This document shows, in pieces, positions 40,154 to 49,150 of a DNA stretch of 64,000 nucleotides; positions within the stretch are counted from its first letter, which is position 1, and the number at the start of each line of letters is the position of its first letter. A program made the position numbers and the translations under genes. The notes under the pieces were generated by a model. It was not told the DNA's origin and did not search any database. It was given only the letters and a program-made list of their open reading frames with translations. Location: assembly GCF_007655255.1 (NCBI RefSeq), contig NZ_VMYE01000003.1, positions 1-64,000 of the forward strand, in the 5' to 3' direction. The stretch comes from Extensimonas perlucida. Its GTDB lineage: Bacteria; Pseudomonadota; Gammaproteobacteria; Burkholderiales; Burkholderiaceae_C.

Positions 40154-41314
40154 ATGAACCAGCTTTCCTCCTTGGACCTCACCGCGATTCCGCCCGAAGA
40201 CGAGGCGCTGCGCCCACAGGTGCGCGCATTTCTCACGCAAGCGCTCAAGGACGTCCCCGCGCATATCCGCGCCAAGTCCTGGACGGGCTGCGACCCGGCG
40301 TTCAGCCGTGCGCTCGCGCGCCAGGGCTGGCTGGGCCTCACATTTCCGCGCGCATACGGCGGCGCCGGGCGCAGCGCGTTTGCGCGCTACGTGTTGGTGG
40401 AGGAGTTCCTCAACTCCGGCGCGCCCGTGGGCTCGCACTGGATCGCCGACCGGCAAAGCGGCCCGCTGCTGCTCAAGTACGGCAGCGAGGCGCAAAAGCA
40501 GTTCTACCTGCCCAAAATCTGCCGCGCCGAGGCCTTTTTTTGCATCGGCATGAGCGAGCCGGGCTCGGGCTCGGACCTGGCCAGCGTGCGCACGCGCGCC
40601 GAGCGCAACGCGCAGGGCTGGCTGCTCAACGGGCAAAAAATCTGGACCACGAACGCGCACAACTGCCACTACATGATCGCACTCGTGCGCACCAGCGGCA
40701 CGCCGCAGGACAGACACCAGGGGCTGTCGCAGCTCATCGTCGATCTGTCGCTGCCGGGCGTCACGGTGCGCCCGATCACCGACCTGGCCGGTGACCAGCA
40801 TTTTTGCGAGGTGTTTTTCGACAATGTGCAGCTCGCGCCCGACGCACTCGTGGGCGAAGAAGGCAAGGGCTGGGAGCAGGTCACGGCCGAGCTCGCGTTC
40901 GAGCGCAGTGGCCCTGAGCGCCTGTATTCGAGCATCGTGCTCTTCGACACCTGGCTCGCCTATGTGCGCACGCCCGCGGGCCATACGCCGGCGGCGCAGC
41001 GCCTCGCGGGCAAGATCATGAGCCAGCTCGCGCCGCTGCGTGCGCTCTCGATCGCCGTGACGGAAAAGCTCACGCGCGGCGAGAGCCCCGTCGTCGAGGC
41101 CGCGCTGGTCAAAGACCTGGGCACGGGCGTGGAACAGCTCATTCCCGCCGCGATCGCCGACGACCTGTTTGCGCGCAGCGACAGCGACGCGGTGCCGCTC
41201 GAGCTGCTGCAGACGCTCAACTACGTGACGCTGGTGGCGCCCTGCTACTCGCTGCGCGGCGGCACGCGCGACATCCTGCGCGGCATGATCGCGCGCGGCC
41301 TGGGGCTGCGCTGA
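40154..41314 (+). CDS. acyl-CoA dehydrogenase
   Basis: This 386-residue FAD enzyme has IGMSEPGSGSDLASVRT, GWLLNGQKIWTTNAHN, and a C-terminal YSLRGGTRDILRGMIARGLGL, where the usual Glu-Gly is replaced by RGGT. Together with the following dehydrogenase-like gene it resembles heterodimeric acyl-CoA dehydrogenases, in which two unlike subunits share the site. That is an inference from the tandem arrangement. A 148-bp gap with a short dispersed repeat separates the two. Confidence 0.93.
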   Translation: MNQLSSLDLTAIPPEDEALRPQVRAFLTQALKDVPAHIRAKSWTGCDPAFSRALARQGWLGLTFPRAYGGAGRSAFARYVLVEEFLNSGAPVGSHWIADRQSGPLLLKYGSEAQKQFYLPKICRAEAFFCIGMSEPGSGSDLASVRTRAERNAQGWLLNGQKIWTTNAHNCHYMIALVRTSGTPQDRHQGLSQLIVDLSLPGVTVRPITDLAGDQHFCEVFFDNVQLAPDALVGEEGKGWEQVTAELAFERSGPERLYSSIVLFDTWLAYVRTPAGHTPAAQRLAGKIMSQLAPLRALSIAVTEKLTRGESPVVEAALVKDLGTGVEQLIPAAIADDLFARSDSDAVPLELLQTLNYVTLVAPCYSLRGGTRDILRGMIARGLGLR

Positions 41315-41356
41315 GCGCACCCATCAAGCCCGTAGTTTTTTAGACATTTTCATATC

Positions 41357-41410
41357 GAATCGATAGCTGCTTGCGCTGAACAAACAAGCGCTGAAAGCAT
41401 ATTTAGCCTC
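41357..41410 (+). repeat. short dispersed repeat, well-preserved copy
   Basis: The stretch reads ATCGATAGCTGCTTGCGCTG, then AACAAACAAGCGCTGAAAGC, then a T-rich end. It lies between two acyl-CoA dehydrogenase genes. The order AGCTGCTTGCGCT then AAGCGCT is the family layout. Confidence 0.7.
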
Positions 41411-41462
41411 ATGGATTTTGCAATGTTTTCGATAGCATTTTCGACACCTTGCCCGAGGCGCC

Positions 41463-42509
41463 ATGCACAAGGGGAGCCCAACCATGGATGATCTTTTTTC
41501 CGACGCCGTTGACCAGCTGCTGAGCGCGCAATGCACGCCGCAGGTAGTGCGCGCGATCGAGGCCGGGGGCGCGCACGCGGCGCTGTGGCAGCAGCTCGAA
41601 GACGCGGGCTTTGCCGACGCGCTCGTGCCCGAGGCTGCAGGCGGCGCGGGCCTGTGCCTGGCCGACGTGCAAGGCGTGCTCATGCAATGCGGCGCGCACG
41701 CGCTGCCGTTGCCGCTCGGTGAAACCCTGCTCGCACGCGGCCTGCTCGTGGCGGCCGGCGTGGCGCGGCCCCGGGGCGCGATCACGCTCGCCGAGGCCAG
41801 TGCCGCCAGTGCCGCTACTGCTGCGGGCACTGCCGCGGACGGCGTGCTGCGCTGCGCCAACGTGCGCCTGGGCGCAGTCGCCGACTGGGTATTGGTGGCC
41901 CGTGGCGGCGCGTGCCGGCTGCTGCCCACGGCCGGTGCCGAGCGCCTGCCCGCAGGCTTTTGCCTGGACGCCACGCTGCAGTGGCCCGCCAGCGCCTGGG
42001 ACGCGGCCACGCCCGTGCCCGGCACGCACGACCTGCGCACACTGCAGGCCGCGCTCTACGCCGCGCAGATCGCGGGCGCGCTCATGGCCGTGTTCACGCG
42101 CACGCTGCAATACGCGAACGAGCGCCAACAGTTCGGCAAGCCGATCGGCAAGTTCCAGGCCATACAGCACCAGCTCGCCGTGATCTCCGAGCACAGCTTC
42201 GCCGCGCGCATGGCCGCGCAGCTGGGCTTGCGCGCGCGCGGCGTGCAGCCCGAGCGCCTGCACGCCGCCGTGGCCAAGGCGCGCACCAGCGAGGCCGCGC
42301 TCGAAGTCGCGGCGCTCGCCCACTCGATCCACGGCGCCATCGGCTTCACGGCCGAATTCGACCTGCAGCTTTACACGCGCCGCCTGCACAACTGGCGCCA
42401 GGCGGCGGGCTCCGAGTCGTACTGGCACGACGTGGTCGGCCAGGCGCTGCTCGAGCGCGGCGACGCACTGAGCCTCGATCTGCTGCGCGCCGTGACCGAC
42501 CTGGCTTGA
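41463..42509 (+). CDS. acyl-CoA dehydrogenase, short divergent type
   Basis: This 348-residue protein retains the dehydrogenase fold (DAGFADALVPEAAGGAGLCLAD near residues 45-65; YANERQQFGKPIGKFQAIQH), but the central flavin-contact motif is degenerate and the C-terminus lacks a clear catalytic Glu. It looks like the partner subunit of a heterodimeric dehydrogenase with the preceding gene. ATG 41484 (MDDLFSDAVDQLL) is an equally likely start. Confidence 0.88.
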   Translation: MHKGSPTMDDLFSDAVDQLLSAQCTPQVVRAIEAGGAHAALWQQLEDAGFADALVPEAAGGAGLCLADVQGVLMQCGAHALPLPLGETLLARGLLVAAGVARPRGAITLAEASAASAATAAGTAADGVLRCANVRLGAVADWVLVARGGACRLLPTAGAERLPAGFCLDATLQWPASAWDAATPVPGTHDLRTLQAALYAAQIAGALMAVFTRTLQYANERQQFGKPIGKFQAIQHQLAVISEHSFAARMAAQLGLRARGVQPERLHAAVAKARTSEAALEVAALAHSIHGAIGFTAEFDLQLYTRRLHNWRQAAGSESYWHDVVGQALLERGDALSLDLLRAVTDLA

Positions 42510-42557
42510 GACGTATTTACCATTCAGCCCTTTACCCATCAACGCTTTCAGCTACCA
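42505..42557 (-). repeat. short dispersed repeat before enoyl-CoA hydratase gene
   Basis: The minus strand reads TTTGGTAGCTGAAAGCGTTG, then ATGGGTAAAGGGCTGAATGG. It fills the 52-bp gap and replaces a normal leader, so no strong ribosome-binding site is visible before ATG 42562. Confidence 0.5.
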
Positions 42558-42561
42558 AACC

Positions 42562-43359
42562 ATGAGCAACCCCTTCCTCAAGATCACGCGCGACGGCGCC
42601 ATCGTCACGCTGACCATGAACCAGCCCGAGACGCGCAACGCGCTCACCGGCAACAACGCCGTGGCCGAATTCGTGCAAGCCTGCGCCGACATCGCGCTCG
42701 ACCGCAGCGTGCGCGTGCTCATCGTCACGGGGGCCGACCCGGCGTTCTGCTCGGGCGGCAACGTCAAGGACATGCTGCGCTTCCAAAGCCCCGACCTGCA
42801 ACCCGAGGCCATCCGCGAGGAGTACCGCAACGGCATCCAGCGCCTGCCCAAGGCGCTCTACAACCTCGACGTGCCCGTGATCGCCGCCGTCAACGGCCCC
42901 GCAATCGGCGCCGGGCTGGACCTGAGCTGCATGTGCGACATCCGCATCGCCTCGGAAAAGGCCACTTTTGCCGAGAGCTTCGTCAAGGTCGGCATCGTCC
43001 CCGGCGACGGCGGTGCCTGGCTGCTGCCGCGCGCCGTGGGCATGTCCAAGGCGGCCGAAATGGCCTTCACGGGCGAGGCGCTGAATGCGCAGCAGGCGCT
43101 GGCCTGCGGCCTGGTGTCGCGCGTGGTGCCGCACGAGCAGCTGCTGGACGAGGCGCTTGCGCTCGCGCGCAAGATCGCCGCCAACCCCGGCGGCGTGCTG
43201 CGCATGACCAAGCGCCTGCTGCGCGAGGGCGAACGCAGCTCGCTCGAATCGCTGCTCGAACTCTCGGCCGGCTACCAGGCGCTCGCCCACACCACCGCCG
43301 ACCACCACGAGGCCGTGCGCGCCTTCATCGAAAAGCGCGCGCCGCGCTTTGCGGGCTGA
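42562..43359 (+). CDS. enoyl-CoA hydratase/isomerase
   Basis: This 265-residue crotonase-fold enzyme has the oxyanion-hole motifs FCSGGNVKDML and NGPAIGAGLDLSC, and SFVKVGIVPGDGGAWLLPRAVG with the catalytic region (the first Glu position reads Gly-Asp). It follows the two dehydrogenase-like genes, which fits a beta-oxidation-type set acting on an unidentified acyl-CoA. The length is normal. Confidence 0.93.
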   Translation: MSNPFLKITRDGAIVTLTMNQPETRNALTGNNAVAEFVQACADIALDRSVRVLIVTGADPAFCSGGNVKDMLRFQSPDLQPEAIREEYRNGIQRLPKALYNLDVPVIAAVNGPAIGAGLDLSCMCDIRIASEKATFAESFVKVGIVPGDGGAWLLPRAVGMSKAAEMAFTGEALNAQQALACGLVSRVVPHEQLLDEALALARKIAANPGGVLRMTKRLLREGERSSLESLLELSAGYQALAHTTADHHEAVRAFIEKRAPRFAG

Positions 43360-43528
43360 GACGGTGTGGCGGCCTGGGCTCTGCCAGGCCAGTCAGGGCT
43401 TGCGGGCCTGCTTGCTGCAGGGCGGGCCAGCGCCTCGGTAAAATCGCGCCCCTTGCGACCAGCGCGTCGCCCTGCTCCGCCTGCCCTCTGCGGCGCCACG
43501 CGGGGCCCCACCCACACCCGAGAACCCC

Positions 43529-45157
43529 GTGTCCTACGCCTCAGAAACGCGGCGCCGCCGCACTTTTGCCATCATCTCCCACCCCGACGCGGGCAAGACC
43601 ACGCTGACCGAAAAGCTGCTGCTGTTTTCGGGCGCGATCCAGATCGCCGGCGCCGTCAAGGGCCGCAAGGCCAGCCGCCACGCCACCAGCGACTGGATGG
43701 AGATCGAAAAGCAGCGCGGCATCTCGGTGGCCTCGAGCGTGATGCAGATGAGCTACCGCGAGCACGTCATCAACCTGCTCGACACGCCCGGCCACAAGGA
43801 CTTCTCTGAAGACACCTACCGTGTGTTGACAGCGGTGGACAGCGCGCTCATGGTGATCGACGCGGCCAACGGCGTGGAGGCGCAGACGCGCCGGCTGATC
43901 GAGGTCTGCCGCCAGCGCGACACGCCCATCATCACCTTCGTGAACAAGATGGACCGCGAAGTGCGCGCGCCGCTCGACATCCTCGACGAGGTCGAGCGCG
44001 AGCTCGGCATGTCCTGCGTGCCCATGACCTGGCCCGTGGGCCAGGGCAAGCGCTTTGGCGGCATCATCAATCTGCGCACGCAAAGCATGACGGTGTTCGA
44101 GGCCGGCTCCGAGCGGCGCCCGCAGGACTTCGAAACCATCCCTTTGTGCGAAACCGAGCGCCTGCGCGCGCGCTTCGGCAGCGAATTCGACGAGGCCATG
44201 GAGAGCATGGAGCTCGCCGTGGGCGCCTCGCCCGCCTGGGACCACGCGGCCTTTCTGGCCGGCAAGCAGACGCCGGTGTTCTTTGGCTCGGGCGTGAACA
44301 ATTTTGGCGTGATGGAGGTGCTCGACGCATTGGTTGACCTGGCGCCGCCGCCCGGCCCGCGCCTGAGCACCTTGATCGTGAACAAGCAGCCGGTGGAAAA
44401 AACCGTACAGCCCGACGACGAGGGCTTTTCGGGCGTGGTGTTCAAGGTGCAGGCGAACATGGACGCCAACCACCGCGACCGCATCGCCTTCGTGCGCGTG
44501 GCCTCGGGCCGCTACACGCCGGGCATGAAGCTCAAGGTGCAGCGCACAGGCAAGGAGCTGCGCCCGACCAGCGTGGTCACCTTCATGAGCCAGCGCCGTG
44601 AGGCCGTGGACGAAGCCTACGCGGGCGACATCATCGGCTTTACCACGCACGGCGGCGTGCAGCTGGGCGACACCATCACCGACGGCGCGAACCTGCAGTT
44701 CACGGGCCTGCCCTTTTTCGCGCCCGAGATGTTCATGACCGTGGTGCTGAAAAACCCGCTGCGCACCAAGCAGCTGCAGCAGGGCCTTTTGCAGCTTGGC
44801 GAGGAAGGCGCGATCCAGGTCTTCAAGCCCGACATGGGCGGCAACATGCTGCTGGGCGCCGTGGGCCAGCTGCAGTTCGAAGTGGTGCAGCACCGCCTGG
44901 CCACCGAGTACGACTGCGAAGTGCGCCTCGAAGGCTGCCCCTACACGAGCGCGCGCTGGATCAGCGCCGACAGCGCGCAGGAGCTGCGCGAATTCGAAGC
45001 CGCCTACCCCACGCGCATGGCGCACGACGCCGCGGGCGCGCTGGCCTACCTGTGCACCAGCCCCTACGACGTGCGCCTGGCGCAGGAGCGCTTTCCCAAA
45101 ATCCACTTCCACCCGCTGCGCGAGCACGCGGGGCTGTCGCTGGGCAGCGCCGGGTAA
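43529..45157 (+). CDS. prfC: peptide chain release factor 3
   Basis: This 542-residue GTPase recycles release factors RF1 and RF2 after termination. It has the G1 motif ISHPDAGKTTLTEKLL, the switch region RGISVASSVMQM, G3 LLDTPGHKDFSEDTYR, G4 FVNKMDRE, and domains II and III. The start is a GTG (VSYASETRRRRTF). Typical RF3 length is about 530 residues. It is monocistronic, followed by repeats. Confidence 0.97.
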   Translation: MSYASETRRRRTFAIISHPDAGKTTLTEKLLLFSGAIQIAGAVKGRKASRHATSDWMEIEKQRGISVASSVMQMSYREHVINLLDTPGHKDFSEDTYRVLTAVDSALMVIDAANGVEAQTRRLIEVCRQRDTPIITFVNKMDREVRAPLDILDEVERELGMSCVPMTWPVGQGKRFGGIINLRTQSMTVFEAGSERRPQDFETIPLCETERLRARFGSEFDEAMESMELAVGASPAWDHAAFLAGKQTPVFFGSGVNNFGVMEVLDALVDLAPPPGPRLSTLIVNKQPVEKTVQPDDEGFSGVVFKVQANMDANHRDRIAFVRVASGRYTPGMKLKVQRTGKELRPTSVVTFMSQRREAVDEAYAGDIIGFTTHGGVQLGDTITDGANLQFTGLPFFAPEMFMTVVLKNPLRTKQLQQGLLQLGEEGAIQVFKPDMGGNMLLGAVGQLQFEVVQHRLATEYDCEVRLEGCPYTSARWISADSAQELREFEAAYPTRMAHDAAGALAYLCTSPYDVRLAQERFPKIHFHPLREHAGLSLGSAG

Positions 45158-45162
45158 CTCCT

Positions 45163-45213
45163 TGATTGATAGCTGCTTGCGCTTGATGGATAAGCTTTAG
45201 AGGCTGTTTTGAT
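45163..45213 (+). repeat. short dispersed repeat, archetype copy
   Basis: Just after the prfC stop the stretch reads TTGATTGATAGCTGCTTGCG, then CTTGATGGATAAGCTTTAG and AGGCTGTTTTGATG. It is the best preserved copy and serves as a reference for the others. Confidence 0.75.
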
Positions 45214-45303
45214 GCAAATTCCGGCGATGCAGAGACGGTTCAACTCAGATGGTTCATGAGGGCGCGGCGGCTGGTGCGGCAGTTGGGTCGCGGATGAAAC
45301 ACC

Positions 45304-45412
45304 CGTCATTGCGAGCCCCGCAGGGGCGCGGCAATCCAGTCCCGCAAGGGGCACAGGCGCCGCATCGAAGGCCGCATGGATTGCCGCGGGCCTGACGGCC
45401 CTCGCAATGACG
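45304..45412. repeat. GTCATTGCGAG palindromic repeat
   Basis: The left arm CGTCATTGCGAG pairs with the right CTCGCAATGACG, and the inner GCGGCAATCCAG pairs with a matching ATGGATTGCCGC. The roughly 109-bp stem-loop lies in the prfC-rsmI intergenic space. Similar GTCATTGCGAG palindromes are known to be widespread in bacterial genomes. The 303-bp gap 45158-45460 holds this, the short repeat and nothing else. Confidence 0.85.
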
Positions 45413-45460
45413 GGGCATACCTCGCGCGCACCGGCAATTCCGCCCAATGGACAATTGGGG

Positions 45461-46393
45461 TTAATCCTCCATCCCCTGCCATTCGAGCGCCTGCGCATAG
45501 AGCGCGTTGCGCGGCGCGCCGCTGAGCTGCGCGGCCAGGCGCACCGCGGTCTTGAGCGGCAGCTCGGGCAGCAACAGGCGCAGCGCGCGCTGGCCTGCTT
45601 CCATGCCGGCGTCGTGTGCGCCCGGCGCGACGGGGTGCAGCAGCACGACGAATTCGCCGCGCGCGCGCTCGGGCGCGGCGGCAAACCAGGCGGGCAGGCC
45701 CTGCGCGGGCACGGTGGCGATCTCCTCGAACTGCTTGGTCAGCTCGCGCGCCAGGGTCACGGGGCGCTCGCCCAGCGCCGCGAACGCCTGCGCCAGCTCG
45801 AGGATGCGGTGCGGCGCCTCGAGCAGCACCACGCAGCGCGCCTCGTGCGCGAGCTGCTGCACGGCGGCAGCGCGCGCGCTCGGCTTGGTCGGCAAAAAGC
45901 CTGCGAACACGAAACCCTCCTGCGCCGCGCCGGGCGCCACGGCCCCCGCGGCGCACAGCGCCGTAGTCACGCTGCTCGCGCCCGGCAGCGGCAGCACGCG
46001 CAGGCCCGCAGCGCGCACCGCGGCGACCAGCCTTGCGCCCGGGTCGCTCACGCCGGGCGTGCCCGCGTCGCTCACGTAGGCCACGCGCTCGCCTTCGCGC
46101 AGCTGCGCCAATACCGCCTGCGCGGCTTCGGCCTCGTTGTGCTCGTGCAGCGCGAGCAGCTGGCTCGGCTTCTTGTCGATGCCGTAGGCGCGCAGCAGCG
46201 CCTGCGTGTGGCGTGTGTCTTCGCAGGCGATACGGTCGGCCAGCTGCAGCACGTGCAGCGCGCGCAGCGTGATGTCGGCCAGGTTGCCTATGGGCGTGGC
46301 GACCACGTACAGCGCCCCCTGCGGATAATGCTGCGCAGCCGCTGCCGCGTGCGCCGCGCCCAGCGCCGATGCGAAAGATGCACTCAATGCCAT
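45461..46393 (-). CDS. rsmI: 16S rRNA (cytidine(1402)-2'-O)-methyltransferase
   Basis: This 310-residue SAM-dependent tetrapyrrole-methylase-fold enzyme has ALYVVATPIGNLADITLRAL, EDTRHTQALL, YVSDAGTPGVSDPG and LPGASSVTTAL. It methylates C1402 in the ribosome decoding centre. I place the start at ATG 46393 (MALSASF), which overlaps the start of yraN on the other strand. The long upstream open frame is non-homologous. Confidence 0.95.
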   Translation of the reverse strand: MALSASFASALGAAHAAAAAQHYPQGALYVVATPIGNLADITLRALHVLQLADRIACEDTRHTQALLRAYGIDKKPSQLLALHEHNEAEAAQAVLAQLREGERVAYVSDAGTPGVSDPGARLVAAVRAAGLRVLPLPGASSVTTALCAAGAVAPGAAQEGFVFAGFLPTKPSARAAAVQQLAHEARCVVLLEAPHRILELAQAFAALGERPVTLARELTKQFEEIATVPAQGLPAWFAAAPERARGEFVVLLHPVAPGAHDAGMEAGQRALRLLLPELPLKTAVRLAAQLSGAPRNALYAQALEWQGMED

Positions 46394-46803
46394 TCCCCCG
46401 AAAAAATCCCGCCGCGCCCAGCAAGGCCGCCGCAAGCACGCGGCAAGCCACGACGCGGCAGCAAGGCAACATGGCCGAAGACCGCGCCCTGGCCCATCTG
46501 CAGGCCGCGGGCCTGCGCCTCGTGACGCGCAATTATCGAACGCCGGGGCGCGGCGGCGGCGAGATCGACCTCGTGATGCGCGCGCCCGACGGCACACTGG
46601 TGTTCGTCGAGGTGCGCAGCCGCGCGAGCGCCAGCCACGGCGGCGCCGCGGCCAGCATAGGCAGCGCCAAACAGCGGCGCATCGTGTTCGCTGCGCGCCA
46701 CTACCTGCTGCGCCTGCCCGCGCCGCCGCCCTGCCGCTTCGACGTGGTACTGCTGGAGCCGCAGGGCCTGCAATGGCTGCAGGGCGCGTTCGATGCGCAC
46801 TAA
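46387..46803 (+). CDS. yraN: UPF0102 family protein YraN
   Basis: This 138-residue nuclease-fold protein has AEDRALAHLQAAGLRLVTRNYR, GGGEIDLVMRAPDGTLVFVEVRSR (the Asp-Glu-x-Lys-like core) and a C-terminal RFDVVLLE. The family is associated with DNA processing but not firmly defined. With start ATG 46387 the first bases overlap the start codon region of rsmI on the minus strand. ATG 46471 (MAEDRAL) is a shorter option. The rsmI-yraN-diaA-dolP order is classic for proteobacteria. Confidence 0.92.
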   Translation: MPFPRKNPAAPSKAAASTRQATTRQQGNMAEDRALAHLQAAGLRLVTRNYRTPGRGGGEIDLVMRAPDGTLVFVEVRSRASASHGGAAASIGSAKQRRIVFAARHYLLRLPAPPPCRFDVVLLEPQGLQWLQGAFDAH

Positions 46804-46903
46804 ATCCCGCCTCAGGATGGGGCATTTTCATGCCACTGTCACCGCACGCAGTTAGGCTGCTCCGCCACCCGCACTGGAGCGCACCCAGCAACACGAGGAC
46901 CCC

Positions 46904-47827
46904 ATGGACAAGACCAACGCCCAGCAGGAATACGAACGGCGCCTGCACGCCGACATGATAGACAGCGTCGACGAAGAGCTCGAGATGGAGATCGACGACG
47001 AGCGCATGGACAGCTTGATCCGCGAGGCCGCCGACGCCGCCACCACGGAATTCGACGAAGACCGCCGCGCCTACTTCCGCGAGCTGCTGCGTCTGCAAGG
47101 TGAACTCGTCAAGCTGCAGGACTGGGTGGTCGCCAAGAAGCTCAAGGTGGTGGTGCTGTTCGAAGGGCGCGACGCCGCGGGCAAGGGCGGCGTGATCAAG
47201 CGCATCACCCAGCGCCTGAACCCGCGCGTGTGCCGCGTCGCCGCACTGCCGGCACCGAGCGAGCGCGAGCACAGCCAGTGGTACTTCCAGCGCTATGTGC
47301 AGCACCTGCCTGCGGGCGGCGAGATCGTGCTGTTCGACCGCAGCTGGTACAACCGCGCCGGCGTGGAGCGCGTCATGGGCTTTTGCTCGCCCGAAGAGCT
47401 CGAAGAGTTTTTCCGCAGCGTGCCCGAGTTCGAAAAAATGCTGATCCGCTCGGGCACGATTCTGGTCAAGTATTGGTTTTCCATCACCGACGACGAGCAG
47501 CACCGTCGCTTTCTGATGCGCATCCACGACCCGCTCAAGCAGTGGAAGCTCTCGCCCATGGACATGGAATCGCGCCGGCGCTGGGAAGACTACACCAAGG
47601 CCAAGGAAGAAATGCTCGAGCGCACGCACATCTCCGAGGCGCCGTGGTGGGTGGTCGAGGCCGTGGACAAGAAAAAAGCGCGCCTCAATTGCATCCACCA
47701 CCTGCTGACCCAGGTGCCTTACGGCGAGATCGAGCACGAATCCGTCGCCTTGCCCGCACGCATCCACAACCCCGACTACATCCGCCACCCGACTCCGCCC
47801 GAAATGATCGTGCCGCAGGTGTATTGA
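46904..47827 (+). CDS. ppk2: polyphosphate kinase 2
   Basis: This 307-residue kinase uses polyphosphate to phosphorylate nucleoside diphosphates, or the reverse. It has Walker A LFEGRDAAGKGGVIKR, Walker B VLFDRSWYNRAGVERVMGF, and the lid segment with conserved Arg (RRFLMRIHDPLKQWKLSPMD). One PPK2 domain makes it the single-domain type. An acidic N-terminus (about 30 residues) precedes it. It lies inside the yraN-diaA interval, an insertion into the usual order. Confidence 0.95.
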   Translation: MDKTNAQQEYERRLHADMIDSVDEELEMEIDDERMDSLIREAADAATTEFDEDRRAYFRELLRLQGELVKLQDWVVAKKLKVVVLFEGRDAAGKGGVIKRITQRLNPRVCRVAALPAPSEREHSQWYFQRYVQHLPAGGEIVLFDRSWYNRAGVERVMGFCSPEELEEFFRSVPEFEKMLIRSGTILVKYWFSITDDEQHRRFLMRIHDPLKQWKLSPMDMESRRRWEDYTKAKEEMLERTHISEAPWWVVEAVDKKKARLNCIHHLLTQVPYGEIEHESVALPARIHNPDYIRHPTPPEMIVPQVY

Positions 47828-47852
47828 CAGCCCCGGGCGCTATCATCGGCGC

Positions 47853-48452
47853 ATGCTCGAACAGCGCATTCAGCAGCATTTCATCGACGCGGCAGACTTG
47901 CAATACCAGGCGGCGCAGGCGCTGGCGGCACCCATCGCCGCGGCCGTGCAGGCCGTCGTCGCGTGCCTTACGGGCGGCGGCAAGGTGCTGGCCTGCGGTC
48001 TGGGCGCTTCGGCAGCGGCGGCACAGCAACTTGCCGCGCTGTGCGTGGCCGGCTTCGAACGCGAGCGCCCCGAGCTCGCCGCGCTCGCGCTCGGGGCCGG
48101 CGCCGGCTTGCTGAGCGCCGAAAGCGCTTTCGCTGCACAGCCGCAGGCTGCTTTTGCCCGCCAGGTGCGCGCGCTCGGCCAGCTGGGTGACGTATTGCTG
48201 ATGCTGTCCGTGACGGGCGACGAGCCCGCCTTGCTGGCCGCGCTGGAGGCCGCGCACGAACGCGAGCTGATGGTGCTGCTGCTCACGGGGCGCAGTGGCG
48301 GTGCAATCGCAGCCCGGCTGCGCGAAACCGACGTTCTGATCGCCGTACCGCACGACCGCCCCGCGCGCGTGCGCGAGGTGCACACCCTGGTGCTGCACTG
48401 CCTCTGCGACGGCATAGATGCCCAATTGCTGGGCGAGGAAGAATCATCTTGA
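47853..48452 (+). CDS. SIS-domain protein, DiaA/GmhA type
   Basis: This 199-residue sugar-isomerase-fold protein has GGGKVLACGLGASAAAAQQL (sugar-phosphate loop) and LLMLSVTGDEPALLAAL. In this neighbourhood the homologue is DiaA, which binds DnaA and times initiation. The sequence GASAAAAQ replaces the usual GNGGSAADAQ, so enzymatic activity is doubtful. Its stop overlaps the TTG start of the BON protein. Confidence 0.85.
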   Translation: MLEQRIQQHFIDAADLQYQAAQALAAPIAAAVQAVVACLTGGGKVLACGLGASAAAAQQLAALCVAGFERERPELAALALGAGAGLLSAESAFAAQPQAAFARQVRALGQLGDVLLMLSVTGDEPALLAALEAAHERELMVLLLTGRSGGAIAARLRETDVLIAVPHDRPARVREVHTLVLHCLCDGIDAQLLGEEESS

Positions 48453-49117
48453 GAGCAAAAAACACTGCGTGGGCACGCGCGAAGCGGCCCCTACAGGTTT
48501 TGACCCTGGTTTTCGCACTCGGCCTGAGCGCTTGCGCCCCGGTGGTGCTGGGCGGCGCAGCCATGGGCGGCATGGTGGCGGCCGATCGGCGCACTTCGGG
48601 CGCACAGCTCGAGGACGAAGGCATAGAGCTGCGCGCCGTGAACCGCCTGAACGAGCTGCTGGGCGAACGCGGCCACGTGAACGTCACGAGCTTCAACCGG
48701 CGCGTGCTCATCACCGGCGAAGTGCCCACCGAGCAAGACCGCCAGCGCGTGGAGCAGGCCGTGGCGCTGGTCGAGAACGTGCGCGCCGTGGTCAACGATC
48801 TGGCGGTAATGTCCAACTCTTCCCTGGGCCAGCGCTCGAACGACGCCTGGATCACCGGCCAGGTGCGCGCCGGCATCGTCGATGCGCGCGACCTGTCATC
48901 GAGCGCGTTCAAGGTCGTGACCGAACGCAGCGTGGTCTATCTGATGGGGCTGGTGACGCAGCGCGAAGCAGCGCGCGTGACCGACATTGCGCGCGGGGTG
49001 TCCGGCGTCGCCAAGGTGGTGCGCGTGTTCGAGATCGTCTCGGAAGATGAGCTGCGGCGCCTCGTACCCCCGCCGCAGCCCAATCCCGCTACGGCGGCGC
49101 CAGCTGCGGGCGGCTGA
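48449..49117 (+). CDS. BON-domain outer-membrane lipoprotein (DolP/YraP-like)
   Basis: This 222-residue protein starts at TTG 48449, overlapping the previous stop (TTGA). It has a signal peptide with lipobox LSAC (Cys about 29) and two BON domains (RVLITGEVPTEQDRQRVEQA and SVVYLMGLVTQREAARVTDI). Homologues keep the outer membrane intact at the division site. The C-terminus is Pro/Ala-rich. It ends the rsmI-yraN-diaA-dolP neighbourhood. Confidence 0.93.
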   Translation: MRAKNTAWARAKRPLQVLTLVFALGLSACAPVVLGGAAMGGMVAADRRTSGAQLEDEGIELRAVNRLNELLGERGHVNVTSFNRRVLITGEVPTEQDRQRVEQAVALVENVRAVVNDLAVMSNSSLGQRSNDAWITGQVRAGIVDARDLSSSAFKVVTERSVVYLMGLVTQREAARVTDIARGVSGVAKVVRVFEIVSEDELRRLVPPPQPNPATAAPAAGG

Positions 49118-49150
49118 GCCGGGTGAGCCGGCCCAGCGCCCCGCAAAAAA

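Noticed and set aside
45461-47788. 775-residue minus-strand reading including rsmI
   Set aside because: Only the last 310 residues from ATG 46393 are RsmI; the upstream part runs antisense to yraN and ppk2.
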